Assembly (NCBI GenBank): GCA_015494595.1
Contig: WGAX01000116.1
Span: 1-12,815 of the forward strand
DNA: 12,815 nt
Reading direction: 5' to 3'
DNA from: Nitratiruptor sp.
GTDB lineage: Bacteria; Campylobacterota; Campylobacteria; Campylobacterales; Nitratiruptoraceae
How positions within the stretch are numbered: position 1 is the first letter of the stretch; every line of letters begins with the position of its first letter. The notes beneath the pieces were generated by a model. It was given only the letters and a program-made list of their open reading frames with translations. It made no database searches and was not told the origin of the DNA. A program made the position numbers and the translations under genes. Positions 1 through 6,529 of the stretch are shown piece by piece.

Positions 1-155
1 CTTGTGCGAAAGTAGTCTCCAACATAGTTGATAAATACTTGCGTTTTATACTCAAGCCTTCTAAAAGAGGAGGAGTGAATAATGCGATCTTTATCCCGAT
101 CAAAAGAGGGGCGAAAATCCTCAACACTTGGATAAAATCTATCAGTGCATCTCAC
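1..155 (-). CDS. dgt: dNTP triphosphohydrolase (dGTPase family), 5' end only
   Basis: This is the N-terminal 51 codons of an HD-domain deoxynucleoside triphosphate triphosphohydrolase, which cleaves dNTPs to deoxynucleoside and triphosphate. The gene runs off the left edge of the window. The translation contains RFYPS, then FDRDKDRIIHSSSFRRLEYK and TQVFINYVGDYFRT, which is the characteristic start of the family (DRDRIIHS..FRRL.YKTQVF followed by GD..RTR). The first metal-binding His of the HD domain would lie just beyond the edge. I chose the GTG at 155-153: it is nine residues before the usual FYP motif and has AAAAGG about 10 bases upstream, and no ATG exists in this frame before a stop further up. 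An unusual upstream start such as ATT cannot be excluded. Divergent thyX is also a nucleotide-pool gene. Family assignment is firm; the exact start is less so. Confidence 0.82.
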   Translation of the reverse strand, partial: MRCTDRFYPSVEDFRPSFDRDKDRIIHSSSFRRLEYKTQVFINYVGDYFRT

Positions 156-270
156 TTTTACGAAACCTTTTAAGCTTTTTACAAACTCTTTTAAAATATA
201 TTTTGATAGTGTATCTATCCTCTAATACAGCTTCCTCATCCAAAAAGTCTCCCACATAGCACATCCTCAT
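142..270 (-). CDS. possible 42-residue leader ORF overlapping the dgt start
   Basis: An ATG at 270-268 opens a 42-codon frame that ends at 144-142, overlapping the proposed dgt GTG start by 14 bases. It has a reasonable ribosome binding site (AAAGG, 6 bases before the ATG). The product begins MRMCYVGDFLDEEAVLEDRY and ends in a very basic tail rich in Lys and Arg. I do not recognise it. It could be translationally coupled to dgt, or it could be chance in untranslated leader sequence. The Shine-Dalgarno and the overlap are what is seen; existence of the protein is inference. Confidence 0.3.
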   Translation of the reverse strand: MRMCYVGDFLDEEAVLEDRYTIKIYFKRVCKKLKRFRKSEMH

Positions 271-281
271 ACTCTGCCTTT

Positions 282-290
282 TGCTATAAT
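282..290 (+). promoter_or_regulatory. extended -10 promoter for thyX
   Basis: TGCTATAAT (282-290) is an extended -10 element with a perfect TATAAT at 285-290. No good -35 is seen, as is common for sigma-70 promoters in Campylobacterota. Transcription would begin near 297, giving a leader of about 26 bases. The thyX ribosome site AAAAGG (311-316) lies 6 bases before its ATG. Confidence 0.6.
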
Positions 291-322
291 TCATTAAAAA
301 TCATTATACCAAAAGGCTTGCT

Positions 323-955
323 ATGAAAGTGACGCTCTTGCACTATACTCCTTTGCCAGTAGCAGCCCACGCAATACGCACCTGCTGGCAAAGTTTTGAC
401 AAAAGTGATGGAGGGGGTCCAAAGGATCAAGAACTCATTGATCGAGTTGGCAACAAATATAAACACGCCTCAACTTTAGAGCACTTAGTCTACACCTTTT
501 ATATTCAAGGCATAAGCAGAGCTTTATTGCAAGAGCTAGCAAGACATAGAATGGCAAGCCTGAGCGTCAAATCCACTCGCTACACACTCAAAGAGCTCAA
601 AAACGCCAAGCCTTTTAATGAAAATGATTTTGAGAGTGCAAGCAGATTTATTGTACTCACAGGCAATGAGATGGTAGATAGAGCAAGTATTAAAGCCCTT
701 AATGAGTTGCAAAAGATTTTGCAAAGTGGCATCTCCAACGATATAGCCAAATACTGCCTGCCAGAGTGCTACAAAACTGAGCTTACCTGGACTATTAATG
801 CAAGAAGCTTGCAAAATTTCTTACATCTTCGCAGCTCAAAATCAGCTCTATGGGAGATAAGAGAGCTTGCTTTTGCTATTTTTGAAACGCTGCCAAAAGA
901 TCATAAATATCTCTTTGCAGATATTATGCATACACAATCCTCTGAGAGTGAGTAA
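323..955 (+). CDS. thyX: flavin-dependent thymidylate synthase ThyX
   Basis: ThyX converts dUMP to dTMP using methylene-tetrahydrofolate as carbon donor and reduced FAD as reductant, replacing the ThyA/DHFR route. The 210-residue protein fits the usual length. The signature RHR-x7-S is intact: R74-H75-R76, then MASLSVK, then S84, followed by TRY. Upstream sits the HASTLEH segment (residues 48-54), typical of the FAD and nucleotide site. The C-terminal half contains the LPECYKTELTWTINARSLQN region with the conserved Arg that helps bind dUMP. The ATG at 323 has AAAAGG 6 bases upstream and a TATAAT promoter. The last 32 bases overlap the convergent ruvC end. With dgt on the other side, this forms a small dNTP-pool neighbourhood next to the origin. 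Having ThyX is usual in Campylobacterota. Confidence 0.97.
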   Translation: MKVTLLHYTPLPVAAHAIRTCWQSFDKSDGGGPKDQELIDRVGNKYKHASTLEHLVYTFYIQGISRALLQELARHRMASLSVKSTRYTLKELKNAKPFNENDFESASRFIVLTGNEMVDRASIKALNELQKILQSGISNDIAKYCLPECYKTELTWTINARSLQNFLHLRSSKSALWEIRELAFAIFETLPKDHKYLFADIMHTQSSESE

Positions 956-1397
956 TAGCTACTGCCATAGCATCAGTAACATCAAGAGGCTTTATCTGCT
1001 TTTTAATCCCTAAAATCCTCTTCACCATAAAAGCTACCTGCTCTTTAGAGGCTTTGCCATTGCCTGTGAGCGCCTTTTTCACCTGCAATGGAGTATATTC
1101 GCTAAATCTGCCGTGCAGTTGAATAATCCTCAATGCCAAAGCCCCTCGAAATTGTGCAAGCTTTAAAACCGTTTGAGGATTGTATGCATAAAAAATATCC
1201 TCCATAGCCACCTCATCAACTGTAAAATTGTTAAATACCATATCCAACCCCTCAATCATCTGGGAGAGTTGATACTGAAAATCTAAAGGCTTTATCTTTA
1301 TTAAACCAGCCTCTACTAACGTGAGTTTTCTCTTTTCACACTCAATTACTGCATAACCTAAATTACGGCTGCCTGGATCTATTCCCAAGATTTTCAC
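924..1397 (-). CDS. ruvC: Holliday junction endonuclease RuvC
   Basis: RuvC is the homodimeric resolvase that nicks four-way junctions delivered by RuvAB during recombination and fork repair. At 157 residues it has the length of the enzyme minus the longer tail of E. coli RuvC. The four acidic metal ligands are visible: D7 in GIDPGS, E66 in VAMEDIFY, and D139 and D142 in LDVTDAMAVA. The conserved FRGAL segment (residues 83-87) and the Lys-rich KKALTGNGKASKEQV region (107-121) are also present. The start is GTG at 1397-1395, preceded by a G-rich purine tract (AAGGGGGG). An ATG two bases upstream is out of frame. The gene is divergent from dnaA, shares the oriC1 intergenic region with it, and its 3' end overlaps thyX by 32 bases. 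Any DnaA bound at oriC1 would sit in its promoter region. Confidence 0.96.
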   Translation of the reverse strand: MKILGIDPGSRNLGYAVIECEKRKLTLVEAGLIKIKPLDFQYQLSQMIEGLDMVFNNFTVDEVAMEDIFYAYNPQTVLKLAQFRGALALRIIQLHGRFSEYTPLQVKKALTGNGKASKEQVAFMVKRILGIKKQIKPLDVTDAMAVAITHSQRIVYA

Positions 1398-1450
1398 ATC
1401 CCCCCTTTTTTAAAAGGCTCAAAAGAGCAAATGTGACAATTTTTACACCA

Positions 1451-1597
1451 TTTTTCACATAGTGTAAAGAAGTTATTCACATATTATTCACATCTTTTTC
1501 ACATGTTATTCACATCTTTCAGCCTTGCATTGTAACCAAATTATGGATATTTTCGCTACAATTGCAGAAAAAATCACATGTTACTCTCTTTTTCACA
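1451..1597 (+). other. oriC1: DnaA-box cluster upstream of dnaA
   Basis: Four DnaA boxes stand in direct repeat at an exact 11-bp period: TTATTCACA at 1473-1481, 1484-1492 and 1506-1514, and TTTTTCACA at 1495-1503. A further TTTTTCACA at 1451-1459 is in phase (22 bp upstream), and another lies at 1589-1597 in the dnaA leader. A weaker ATTTTCACA overlaps the ruvC start (1390-1398). TTATTCACA is the box type known from H. pylori. No A+T-rich unwinding stretch or DnaA-trio adjoins the array, so this half probably loads DnaA and may control dnaA, while unwinding occurs at oriC2. The boxes are seen; the function is inferred from the known bipartite origins of this phylum. Confidence 0.87.
1557..1562 (+). 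promoter_or_regulatory. candidate -10 of the dnaA promoter
   Basis: TACAAT preceded by a T-rich tract (ATTTTCGC) is the best -10 match upstream of dnaA. It would start transcription near 1569 with a leader of about 40 bases containing a DnaA box at 1589-1597. No -35 is evident. The dnaA ribosome site AAAGG lies at 1599-1603. Confidence 0.4.
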
Positions 1598-1609
1598 TAA
1601 AGGCTTTGT

Positions 1610-2932
1610 GTGCTTGGAAACAAAATTTTACTAATGCTCAAAGAGGAAATTTCACAACTAGAATATGAGCGCTATATAAAAAGATTACAATATGATGAAA
1701 TTCACTCAAAAGTAGATTTTGCTATCTTTAATGCACCCAATCCATTTATCGCCAACTGGGTCAAAACAAAATATGGCAAGAAACTCTCTCAGCTCTTTGA
1801 GATGGAAACAGGAATGAAAACAGAAGTAGAGATTCGCACGCAAAAACAAAAATTTATTAAACCCCCAAAGCCCATTATAAGCGAGCAACCTCCCTCTTCA
1901 AGTACAAAAATCAATCCAACATATACTTTTGAGAATTTTGTTGTAGGAAGCTCCAATCAATTCGCTTATACTGCAGCCTACAAAGTGGCAGAAAAGCCTG
2001 GCAAAGTCTATAACCCCCTCTTTCTTTATGGAGGAGTTGGTCTTGGCAAAACTCATCTTCTTCACGCTATTGGAAATTTAAATATTAAACAAAATAGAAT
2101 TATTATTTATGCCACCATTGAGCAGTTTATGAATGATTTTACCTACCATCTACGCCATAAAACTATTGAGAAGTTCCGCGCAAAATATAGAAAATGTGAT
2201 ATTCTTCTCATTGATGATATTCAATTTCTAAGCGGTAAAGAGGGCACACAAGAGGAGTTTTTCCATACTTTTAATGAATTACACACAGAAGGGAAGCAAA
2301 TTGTCCTAACAAGTGACCAACCCCCTCAAAAAATTATCGGTTTAGAAGATCGTCTCAAAAGTCGCTTTGAATGGGGACTTATTGCAGATATTCAACCCCC
2401 AGAGCTTGAGACAAAAATAGCCATTATTAAGAAAAAATGCGAGCTCAATGGAATCTATCTGAGTGAAGAAATTATCAACTACCTTGCAGCCAATATGGAC
2501 AGCAATATTAGAGAGATTGAGGGAGTTATTCTAAAACTCAATGCCTACTCCTCCCTTGTAAATCAGCAAATTACTATGGAGCTTGCAAACAATGTCCTCA
2601 ATGAGCAAAGAAGAGAGCTCCAAAAAGATATATCTCTTAAAGAGATAGTAGATACCGTAGCAATAGAGCTCAATGTGAAACCAAGTGAAATCAAAAGCAA
2701 ATCAAAAAAGCGCCAAATAGTAAAAGCCAGACGCATAGTCATCTATCTTGCTAGAACCCTTACCCCAAACTCTATGCCTCAACTTGCCCAATTCTTTGGA
2801 ATGAAAGATCACACATCTGTAAGCCACACTATGAAAAAAGTCAAAGAGATGATGGAAAAAGATAGTAGTTTTAAATTAGAAATTGATGAGCTTATTCACA
2901 AAATACAGCATAGCAGATGTGAAAAACTTTAA
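1610..2932 (+). CDS. dnaA: chromosomal replication initiator DnaA
   Basis: DnaA is the AAA+ ATPase that binds DnaA boxes, opens the origin and loads the replicative helicase. The 440-residue protein shows all four domains. Domain I is at about 1-75 (EYERYIKRL, FIANWVKTKY). A short, Pro/Ser-rich domain II linker follows at about 80-105. The AAA+ core has Walker A GGVGLGKTH at 141-149, Walker B LLIDDIQF at 199-206, LTSDQPP at 233-239 and the Arg-rich EDRLKSRFEWGL segment at 246-257. Domain IV carries the DNA-binding signature DHTSVSHT at 400-407. The GTG start at 1610 has AAAGG 6 bases upstream; an overlapping GTG at 1608 is out of frame. Boxes in the promoter and leader suggest autoregulation. 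A perfect DnaA box (2892-2900) and an inverted one (2918-2926) lie inside the 3' end of the gene as part of oriC2. Confidence 0.99.
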   Translation: MLGNKILLMLKEEISQLEYERYIKRLQYDEIHSKVDFAIFNAPNPFIANWVKTKYGKKLSQLFEMETGMKTEVEIRTQKQKFIKPPKPIISEQPPSSSTKINPTYTFENFVVGSSNQFAYTAAYKVAEKPGKVYNPLFLYGGVGLGKTHLLHAIGNLNIKQNRIIIYATIEQFMNDFTYHLRHKTIEKFRAKYRKCDILLIDDIQFLSGKEGTQEEFFHTFNELHTEGKQIVLTSDQPPQKIIGLEDRLKSRFEWGLIADIQPPELETKIAIIKKKCELNGIYLSEEIINYLAANMDSNIREIEGVILKLNAYSSLVNQQITMELANNVLNEQRRELQKDISLKEIVDTVAIELNVKPSEIKSKSKKRQIVKARRIVIYLARTLTPNSMPQLAQFFGMKDHTSVSHTMKKVKEMMEKDSSFKLEIDELIHKIQHSRCEKL

Positions 2933-3046
2933 AAAAAATCACACCCAGATGTGAAATTTTTGTGCCCAATTTTAGGTAGCTCCAGTAACTTTTTCACATT
3001 TTCACATCAAGCTACTACTACTACTATAATAATTTAATAATATAAA
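2892..3046 (+). other. oriC2: DnaA boxes, DnaA-trio run and A+T-rich unwinding element
   Basis: Boxes are TTATTCACA at 2892-2900, inverted TTTTTCACA at 2918-2926, inverted AATTTCACA at 2950-2958, TTTTTCACA at 2990-2998 and ATTTTCACA at 2998-3006, the last two 8 bp apart. Five bases after them comes CTA repeated five times (3012-3026). It passes into TAATAATTTAATAATATAAA, so 3025-3046 is entirely A+T. Boxes followed by TA(C/A)-type triplets and an A+T tract is the DnaA-trio origin design described in Bacillus and shown to be widespread, and in H. pylori the unwinding site lies downstream of dnaA. The next G+C bases (GGG, 3047-3049) close the stretch. Motifs are seen; the role as the opening site is inference. 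Confidence 0.82.
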
Positions 3047-3069
3047 GGGAAATTTAACAAAAGTGACTA

Positions 3070-3075
3070 TACAAT
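3070..3075 (+). promoter_or_regulatory. candidate -10 of a dnaN promoter
   Basis: TACAAT in the context CTATACAATATT lies 28 bases before the dnaN start, without a clear -35. The dnaN ribosome site GGAG is at 3094-3097, 6 bases before the ATG. The 171-base dnaA-dnaN spacer makes a separate promoter reasonable, but read-through from dnaA is possible. Confidence 0.33.
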
Positions 3076-3103
3076 ATTAAAAATCCCTTAATTGGAGTAA
3101 AAA

Positions 3104-4171
3104 ATGAAAATAGCTACAAAAAAACAGCTTCTTGAGCAGATATTATCCCAAATGCAACCTTTCTTAGAAAAAAGAGATCTTAGTCAAATTACTTCTCATA
3201 TACTTTTACAAGCAAACAATAACACTCTTACACTCAAAGCCTCAGACTATGAAACAGGTCTAGAGACATCTCTAAATGATGTTACAGTCATACAAGAGGG
3301 ATCTGGAACCGCAAATGGAAAGAAACTTCTTGATATTATTCGTATACTAAAAGATGATACAGTAACCATTGAAACAGAAGATGATCATCTCTATATCACA
3401 CAACACCAATCAAAATTTAAACTTCCAATGTTTGATCCAAACGAATACCCTCCCTTTCCTTCAATCAACAGTATGCCAAAAATTGCTATGCAAAGTCACA
3501 CTTTTATTAACTCTTTAAAAAAAATCTCTCCTGCAATTGATACAAACAATCCAAAATTTGAGCTCAATGGTGCCCTTATAGACATTAAAAAGAGTAAAAT
3601 CAACTTTGTAGCTACTGACACGAAACGGTTAGCACTTGTAAGTGTAGAGCAGCCTATGGAAAAAGAGTTTCATCTTATTATTCCTAAAAAAGCTATTGTA
3701 GAGATCCAAAAACTTTTCTTCGATGAGATCGCTATGTTTTATGATGAAACCTACCTCATTTTGCAAAATGCTCAATACTACTTTTTCACAAAACTGATTA
3801 ATGGAAAATATCCAGACTATGAGAGGATACTTCCCCAATCTCTGCAATATAAGTTACAACTTCCAAAAGATAAAATGGTCGAAGCGATAAAACAGATTAC
3901 TATCATTTCTCAAGAGATCAAATTAACATTTCTACCCAATAAAATTATCTTTACAAACCTTTCTCAAGATAGCATAGAAGCCAAAACGGAGCTAGAGATT
4001 GCTACTCCATTTACCCAAGAATTTATTATGGCAGCAAACAGCCGCTATATCCTTGATTTTTTAACCCATATAGAAGACAATACATTTACCTTGGGTATTA
4101 ATGGAGCAGAGCTCCCTTTTGAGCTTAAACAAAACAACTTCATAACAATCATTATGCCAATTATTATTTAA
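3104..4171 (+). CDS. dnaN: DNA polymerase III sliding clamp (beta subunit)
   Basis: DnaN forms the ring-shaped dimer that tethers polymerase III and other proteins to DNA. Its 355 residues are close to the family norm (366 in E. coli) and give three similar domains of about 120 residues. Recognisable elements are LSQITSHILLQ in domain 1, FKLPMFDPNEYPPFP near residue 110, FELNGALIDI and VATDTKRLAL in domain 2, and INGKYPDYERILPQ in the domain 2-3 region. The C-terminal strand ends IIMPIII, equivalent to the VMPMRL end that shapes the peptide-binding pocket in E. coli. The ATG has GGAG 6 bases upstream. Composition is odd for a gene on the presumed leading strand: over 3121-3720 I count about 78 G to 122 C, unlike gyrB just downstream. 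Confidence 0.98.
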   Translation: MKIATKKQLLEQILSQMQPFLEKRDLSQITSHILLQANNNTLTLKASDYETGLETSLNDVTVIQEGSGTANGKKLLDIIRILKDDTVTIETEDDHLYITQHQSKFKLPMFDPNEYPPFPSINSMPKIAMQSHTFINSLKKISPAIDTNNPKFELNGALIDIKKSKINFVATDTKRLALVSVEQPMEKEFHLIIPKKAIVEIQKLFFDEIAMFYDETYLILQNAQYYFFTKLINGKYPDYERILPQSLQYKLQLPKDKMVEAIKQITIISQEIKLTFLPNKIIFTNLSQDSIEAKTELEIATPFTQEFIMAANSRYILDFLTHIEDNTFTLGINGAELPFELKQNNFITIIMPIII

Positions 4172-4178
4172 ATAAAGT

Positions 4179-4184
4179 TATAAT
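4179..4184 (+). promoter_or_regulatory. candidate -10 of the gyrB promoter
   Basis: A perfect TATAAT sits in the 39-base dnaN-gyrB spacer, 26 bases before the gyrB ATG. No good -35 is seen. The ribosome site GAGGAG lies at 4201-4206. It could drive the long downstream gene run through position 11767. Confidence 0.5.
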
Positions 4185-4210
4185 ATGCTTATTATTAAAA
4201 GAGGAGAAGA

Positions 4211-6529
4211 ATGAGTCACTATAGTGCAGAGAAGATTAAAGTTTTAAAGGGTCTTGAAGCAGTCCGCAAACGCCCCGGTATGTATATAGGCGATACCAGT
4301 GTAAAAGGGTTGCACCACCTCATCTATGAAGTTGTAGACAACTCTATTGATGAGGCGATGGCAGGATACTGCACAAAAATTGAGATTACTCTTACACAAG
4401 AGGGAAGTGCACGCATTAGCGATAATGGGCGAGGAATTCCAGTGGACATTCATCCAACTGAAAAGATTCCTGCAGCTACGGTAGTCCTTACTGTTTTGCA
4501 CGCAGGGGGTAAATTTGGAGGAGATAGCGCATATAAAGTAAGTGGTGGTCTGCATGGTGTTGGGGTAAGTGTCGTAAATGCCCTTTCTAAAAAGCTTATT
4601 ATGACTATCAAGCGTGATGGTAAAATTTGGCGCCAGGAGTTTGAGAGAGGTATACCCATTACCGATTTGGTTGCAATTGGAGAAACCAATAGAACAGGTA
4701 CTACAATTGAGTTTTGGCCAGATGATGAGATATTTGAAACAGTAGACTTTCAATATGATATTTTAGCTAGAAGATTCAAAGAGTTAGCCTACCTCAATCC
4801 AAATATCACCATAACCTTCAAAGATGAGCGTATTAGCAAAAAAGAGGTATATCACTTTGAGGGGGGACTTGCACAATTTGTCCAAAATATTAGCAAAAAA
4901 GAGCCAATTACCAAAACAATCTCTATTCATGAAAGAGTAGAAGATGTAGAAGTAGATATTGCTCTTCTCTATAATAGCGGTTTTGATGAAAAACTTTTAA
5001 GTTTTGTTAACAATATTCGCACACCAGAGGGTGGGACGCATGAGAGCGGCTTTCGCGCAGGTTTAACAAGAGCAATATCAAACTATATTGCACAAAATGC
5101 GAGTCAAAAAGATAGAAAAAGTATTAAGATCACAGGAGATGATGTACGGGAGGGTTTGGTTGCCGTAGTAAGCGTTAAGGTGCCAGAGCCTCAGTTTGAG
5201 GGACAGACCAAAGGAAAATTGGGCTCTTCATATGTACGCCCCATTGTGCAAAAACTCACCTATGATAAGTTGACTAAATATTTTGAAGAGAACCCAATCG
5301 ATGCCAAAGCCATTATGCAAAAAGCTTTGGCAGCTGCAAGAGGAAGAGAGGCAGCAAAAAAAGCACGAGAGCTAGTGAGAAGAAAAGATAATCTTAGTGT
5401 TGGTACACTTCCTGGAAAACTTGCTGATTGTCAAAGTAAAGACCCAGAGATTAGCGAGCTCTTTTTGGTAGAGGGAGATAGTGCGGGAGGTAGTGCAAAA
5501 CAGGGACGCGATCGGGTTTTTCAGGCTATCTTGCCTTTAAAGGGTAAAATTTTGAATGTAGAAAAAGCGCGCTTGGATAGAGTATTAAAGTCTGAAGAGA
5601 TCAAAAATATCATTACTGCATTGGGATGTGGTATTGGTGAGGAGTTTGATGAAAAGAAGCTTCGCTACCACAAAATTATCATTATGACAGATGCTGATGT
5701 AGATGGTAGCCATATCCAAACTTTGTTGCTTACTTTTTTCTTTCGCTTCTTCTACCCAATTGTAGAAAAAGGGTATCTCTATATGGCTCAGCCTCCTCTT
5801 TATAGATACAAGAAAGGGAAAAAAGAGGTCTATCTCAAAGATGATACAGAGCTTAACCGCTTTTTGATAGAAAATGGTGTAGATGCTTTAGCAGATCTTC
5901 ATATTGGACGCTATGATTTGATTGATTTTTTAAAATTTGTAGCCCACTACAGAATGATACTCAAAGACCTTGAAAAGCGCTATGCTCTTATAGAGATTGT
6001 ACGCTATTTAATTGAGCATAAAGATTTGGCAGCTTTGGACAATAAAAGGCTTTATAAGGAGTTAGAGCAGTTTTGTCAGAACAGAGGTTACAATATTCTT
6101 AATAAAGTGGTGAATGAAGATAAAATCCATCTTTATGTGCAAACTGAAGATGGATTAGAAGAGGTTATTATTGATAATGCGCTTTTTACCAATCCTTTTT
6201 ATGTAGAGGCTCTCTATATATTTGAGAAAATTGAAGAGAGAGTCCCTGGTGAATTAAGGGGAGAAGATCTTTTAAAGGTGTTGGAAAAAGTAGAAGCATA
6301 TGCCAAAAAGGGTGCTTATATCCAACGCTATAAAGGTCTGGGAGAGATGAATCCCGAGCAGCTTTGGGAAACCACAATGGATCCACAAAATAGGCGACTC
6401 CTTCGTGTAACGGTAGAAAATGCAGAGCAGGCAAGTGAGATCTTTAATCTTTTTATGGGTGATGAGGTGGAGCCAAGAAAAAAATATATTGAAGAGCACG
6501 CAAAAGATGTGAAGCATCTGGATGTATAA
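4211..6529 (+). CDS. gyrB: DNA gyrase subunit B
   Basis: GyrB is the ATPase half of gyrase (A2B2), which introduces negative supercoils and relieves strain ahead of forks. The 772-residue length matches the compact Campylobacterota form rather than the 804 residues of E. coli. The GHKL ATPase domain shows VVDNSIDEAM with Mg-ligand N44, DNGRGIPV at 71-78 and the Gly-rich SGGLHGVGVSVVNALS ATP lid. The Toprim domain begins with E421 of EGDSAGGSAKQGRDR and includes PLKGKILNVEKA and the metal-binding D494-A-D-V-D-G. The C-terminal QRYKGLGEMNPEQLWETTM segment is intact. A purine-rich ribosome site and a TATAAT promoter precede it. The + strand becomes G-rich from this gene onward. Its stop is followed directly by the GTG of the next gene, which suggests coupled translation. 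Confidence 0.99.
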   Translation: MSHYSAEKIKVLKGLEAVRKRPGMYIGDTSVKGLHHLIYEVVDNSIDEAMAGYCTKIEITLTQEGSARISDNGRGIPVDIHPTEKIPAATVVLTVLHAGGKFGGDSAYKVSGGLHGVGVSVVNALSKKLIMTIKRDGKIWRQEFERGIPITDLVAIGETNRTGTTIEFWPDDEIFETVDFQYDILARRFKELAYLNPNITITFKDERISKKEVYHFEGGLAQFVQNISKKEPITKTISIHERVEDVEVDIALLYNSGFDEKLLSFVNNIRTPEGGTHESGFRAGLTRAISNYIAQNASQKDRKSIKITGDDVREGLVAVVSVKVPEPQFEGQTKGKLGSSYVRPIVQKLTYDKLTKYFEENPIDAKAIMQKALAAARGREAAKKARELVRRKDNLSVGTLPGKLADCQSKDPEISELFLVEGDSAGGSAKQGRDRVFQAILPLKGKILNVEKARLDRVLKSEEIKNIITALGCGIGEEFDEKKLRYHKIIIMTDADVDGSHIQTLLLTFFFRFFYPIVEKGYLYMAQPPLYRYKKGKKEVYLKDDTELNRFLIENGVDALADLHIGRYDLIDFLKFVAHYRMILKDLEKRYALIEIVRYLIEHKDLAALDNKRLYKELEQFCQNRGYNILNKVVNEDKIHLYVQTEDGLEEVIIDNALFTNPFYVEALYIFEKIEERVPGELRGEDLLKVLEKVEAYAKKGAYIQRYKGLGEMNPEQLWETTMDPQNRRLLRVTVENAEQASEIFNLFMGDEVEPRKKYIEEHAKDVKHLDV

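Noticed and set aside
1404..1428. Small palindromes CCTTTTTTAAAAGG and GCTC-AAAA-GAGC upstream of ruvC as a terminator or operator
   Set aside because: Short, low-stability and located in the ruvC leader; no matching function can be supported.
1432..1448. Additional DnaA boxes (ATTGTCACA inverted, TTTTTACAC) left of the array
   Set aside because: Three or more mismatches to TTATTCACA or a shifted core; too weak to list as sites.
3045..3089. Inverted repeat AAGGGA / TCCCTT flanking the dnaN promoter region
   Set aside because: Only 6 bp with a 33-base loop in A+T-rich DNA; easily a chance occurrence.
4244..4753. 169-codon open frame antisense to gyrB
   Set aside because: Lies wholly inside gyrB on the opposite strand, has odd Cys/Ser-rich composition, no ribosome site and no recognisable domain.
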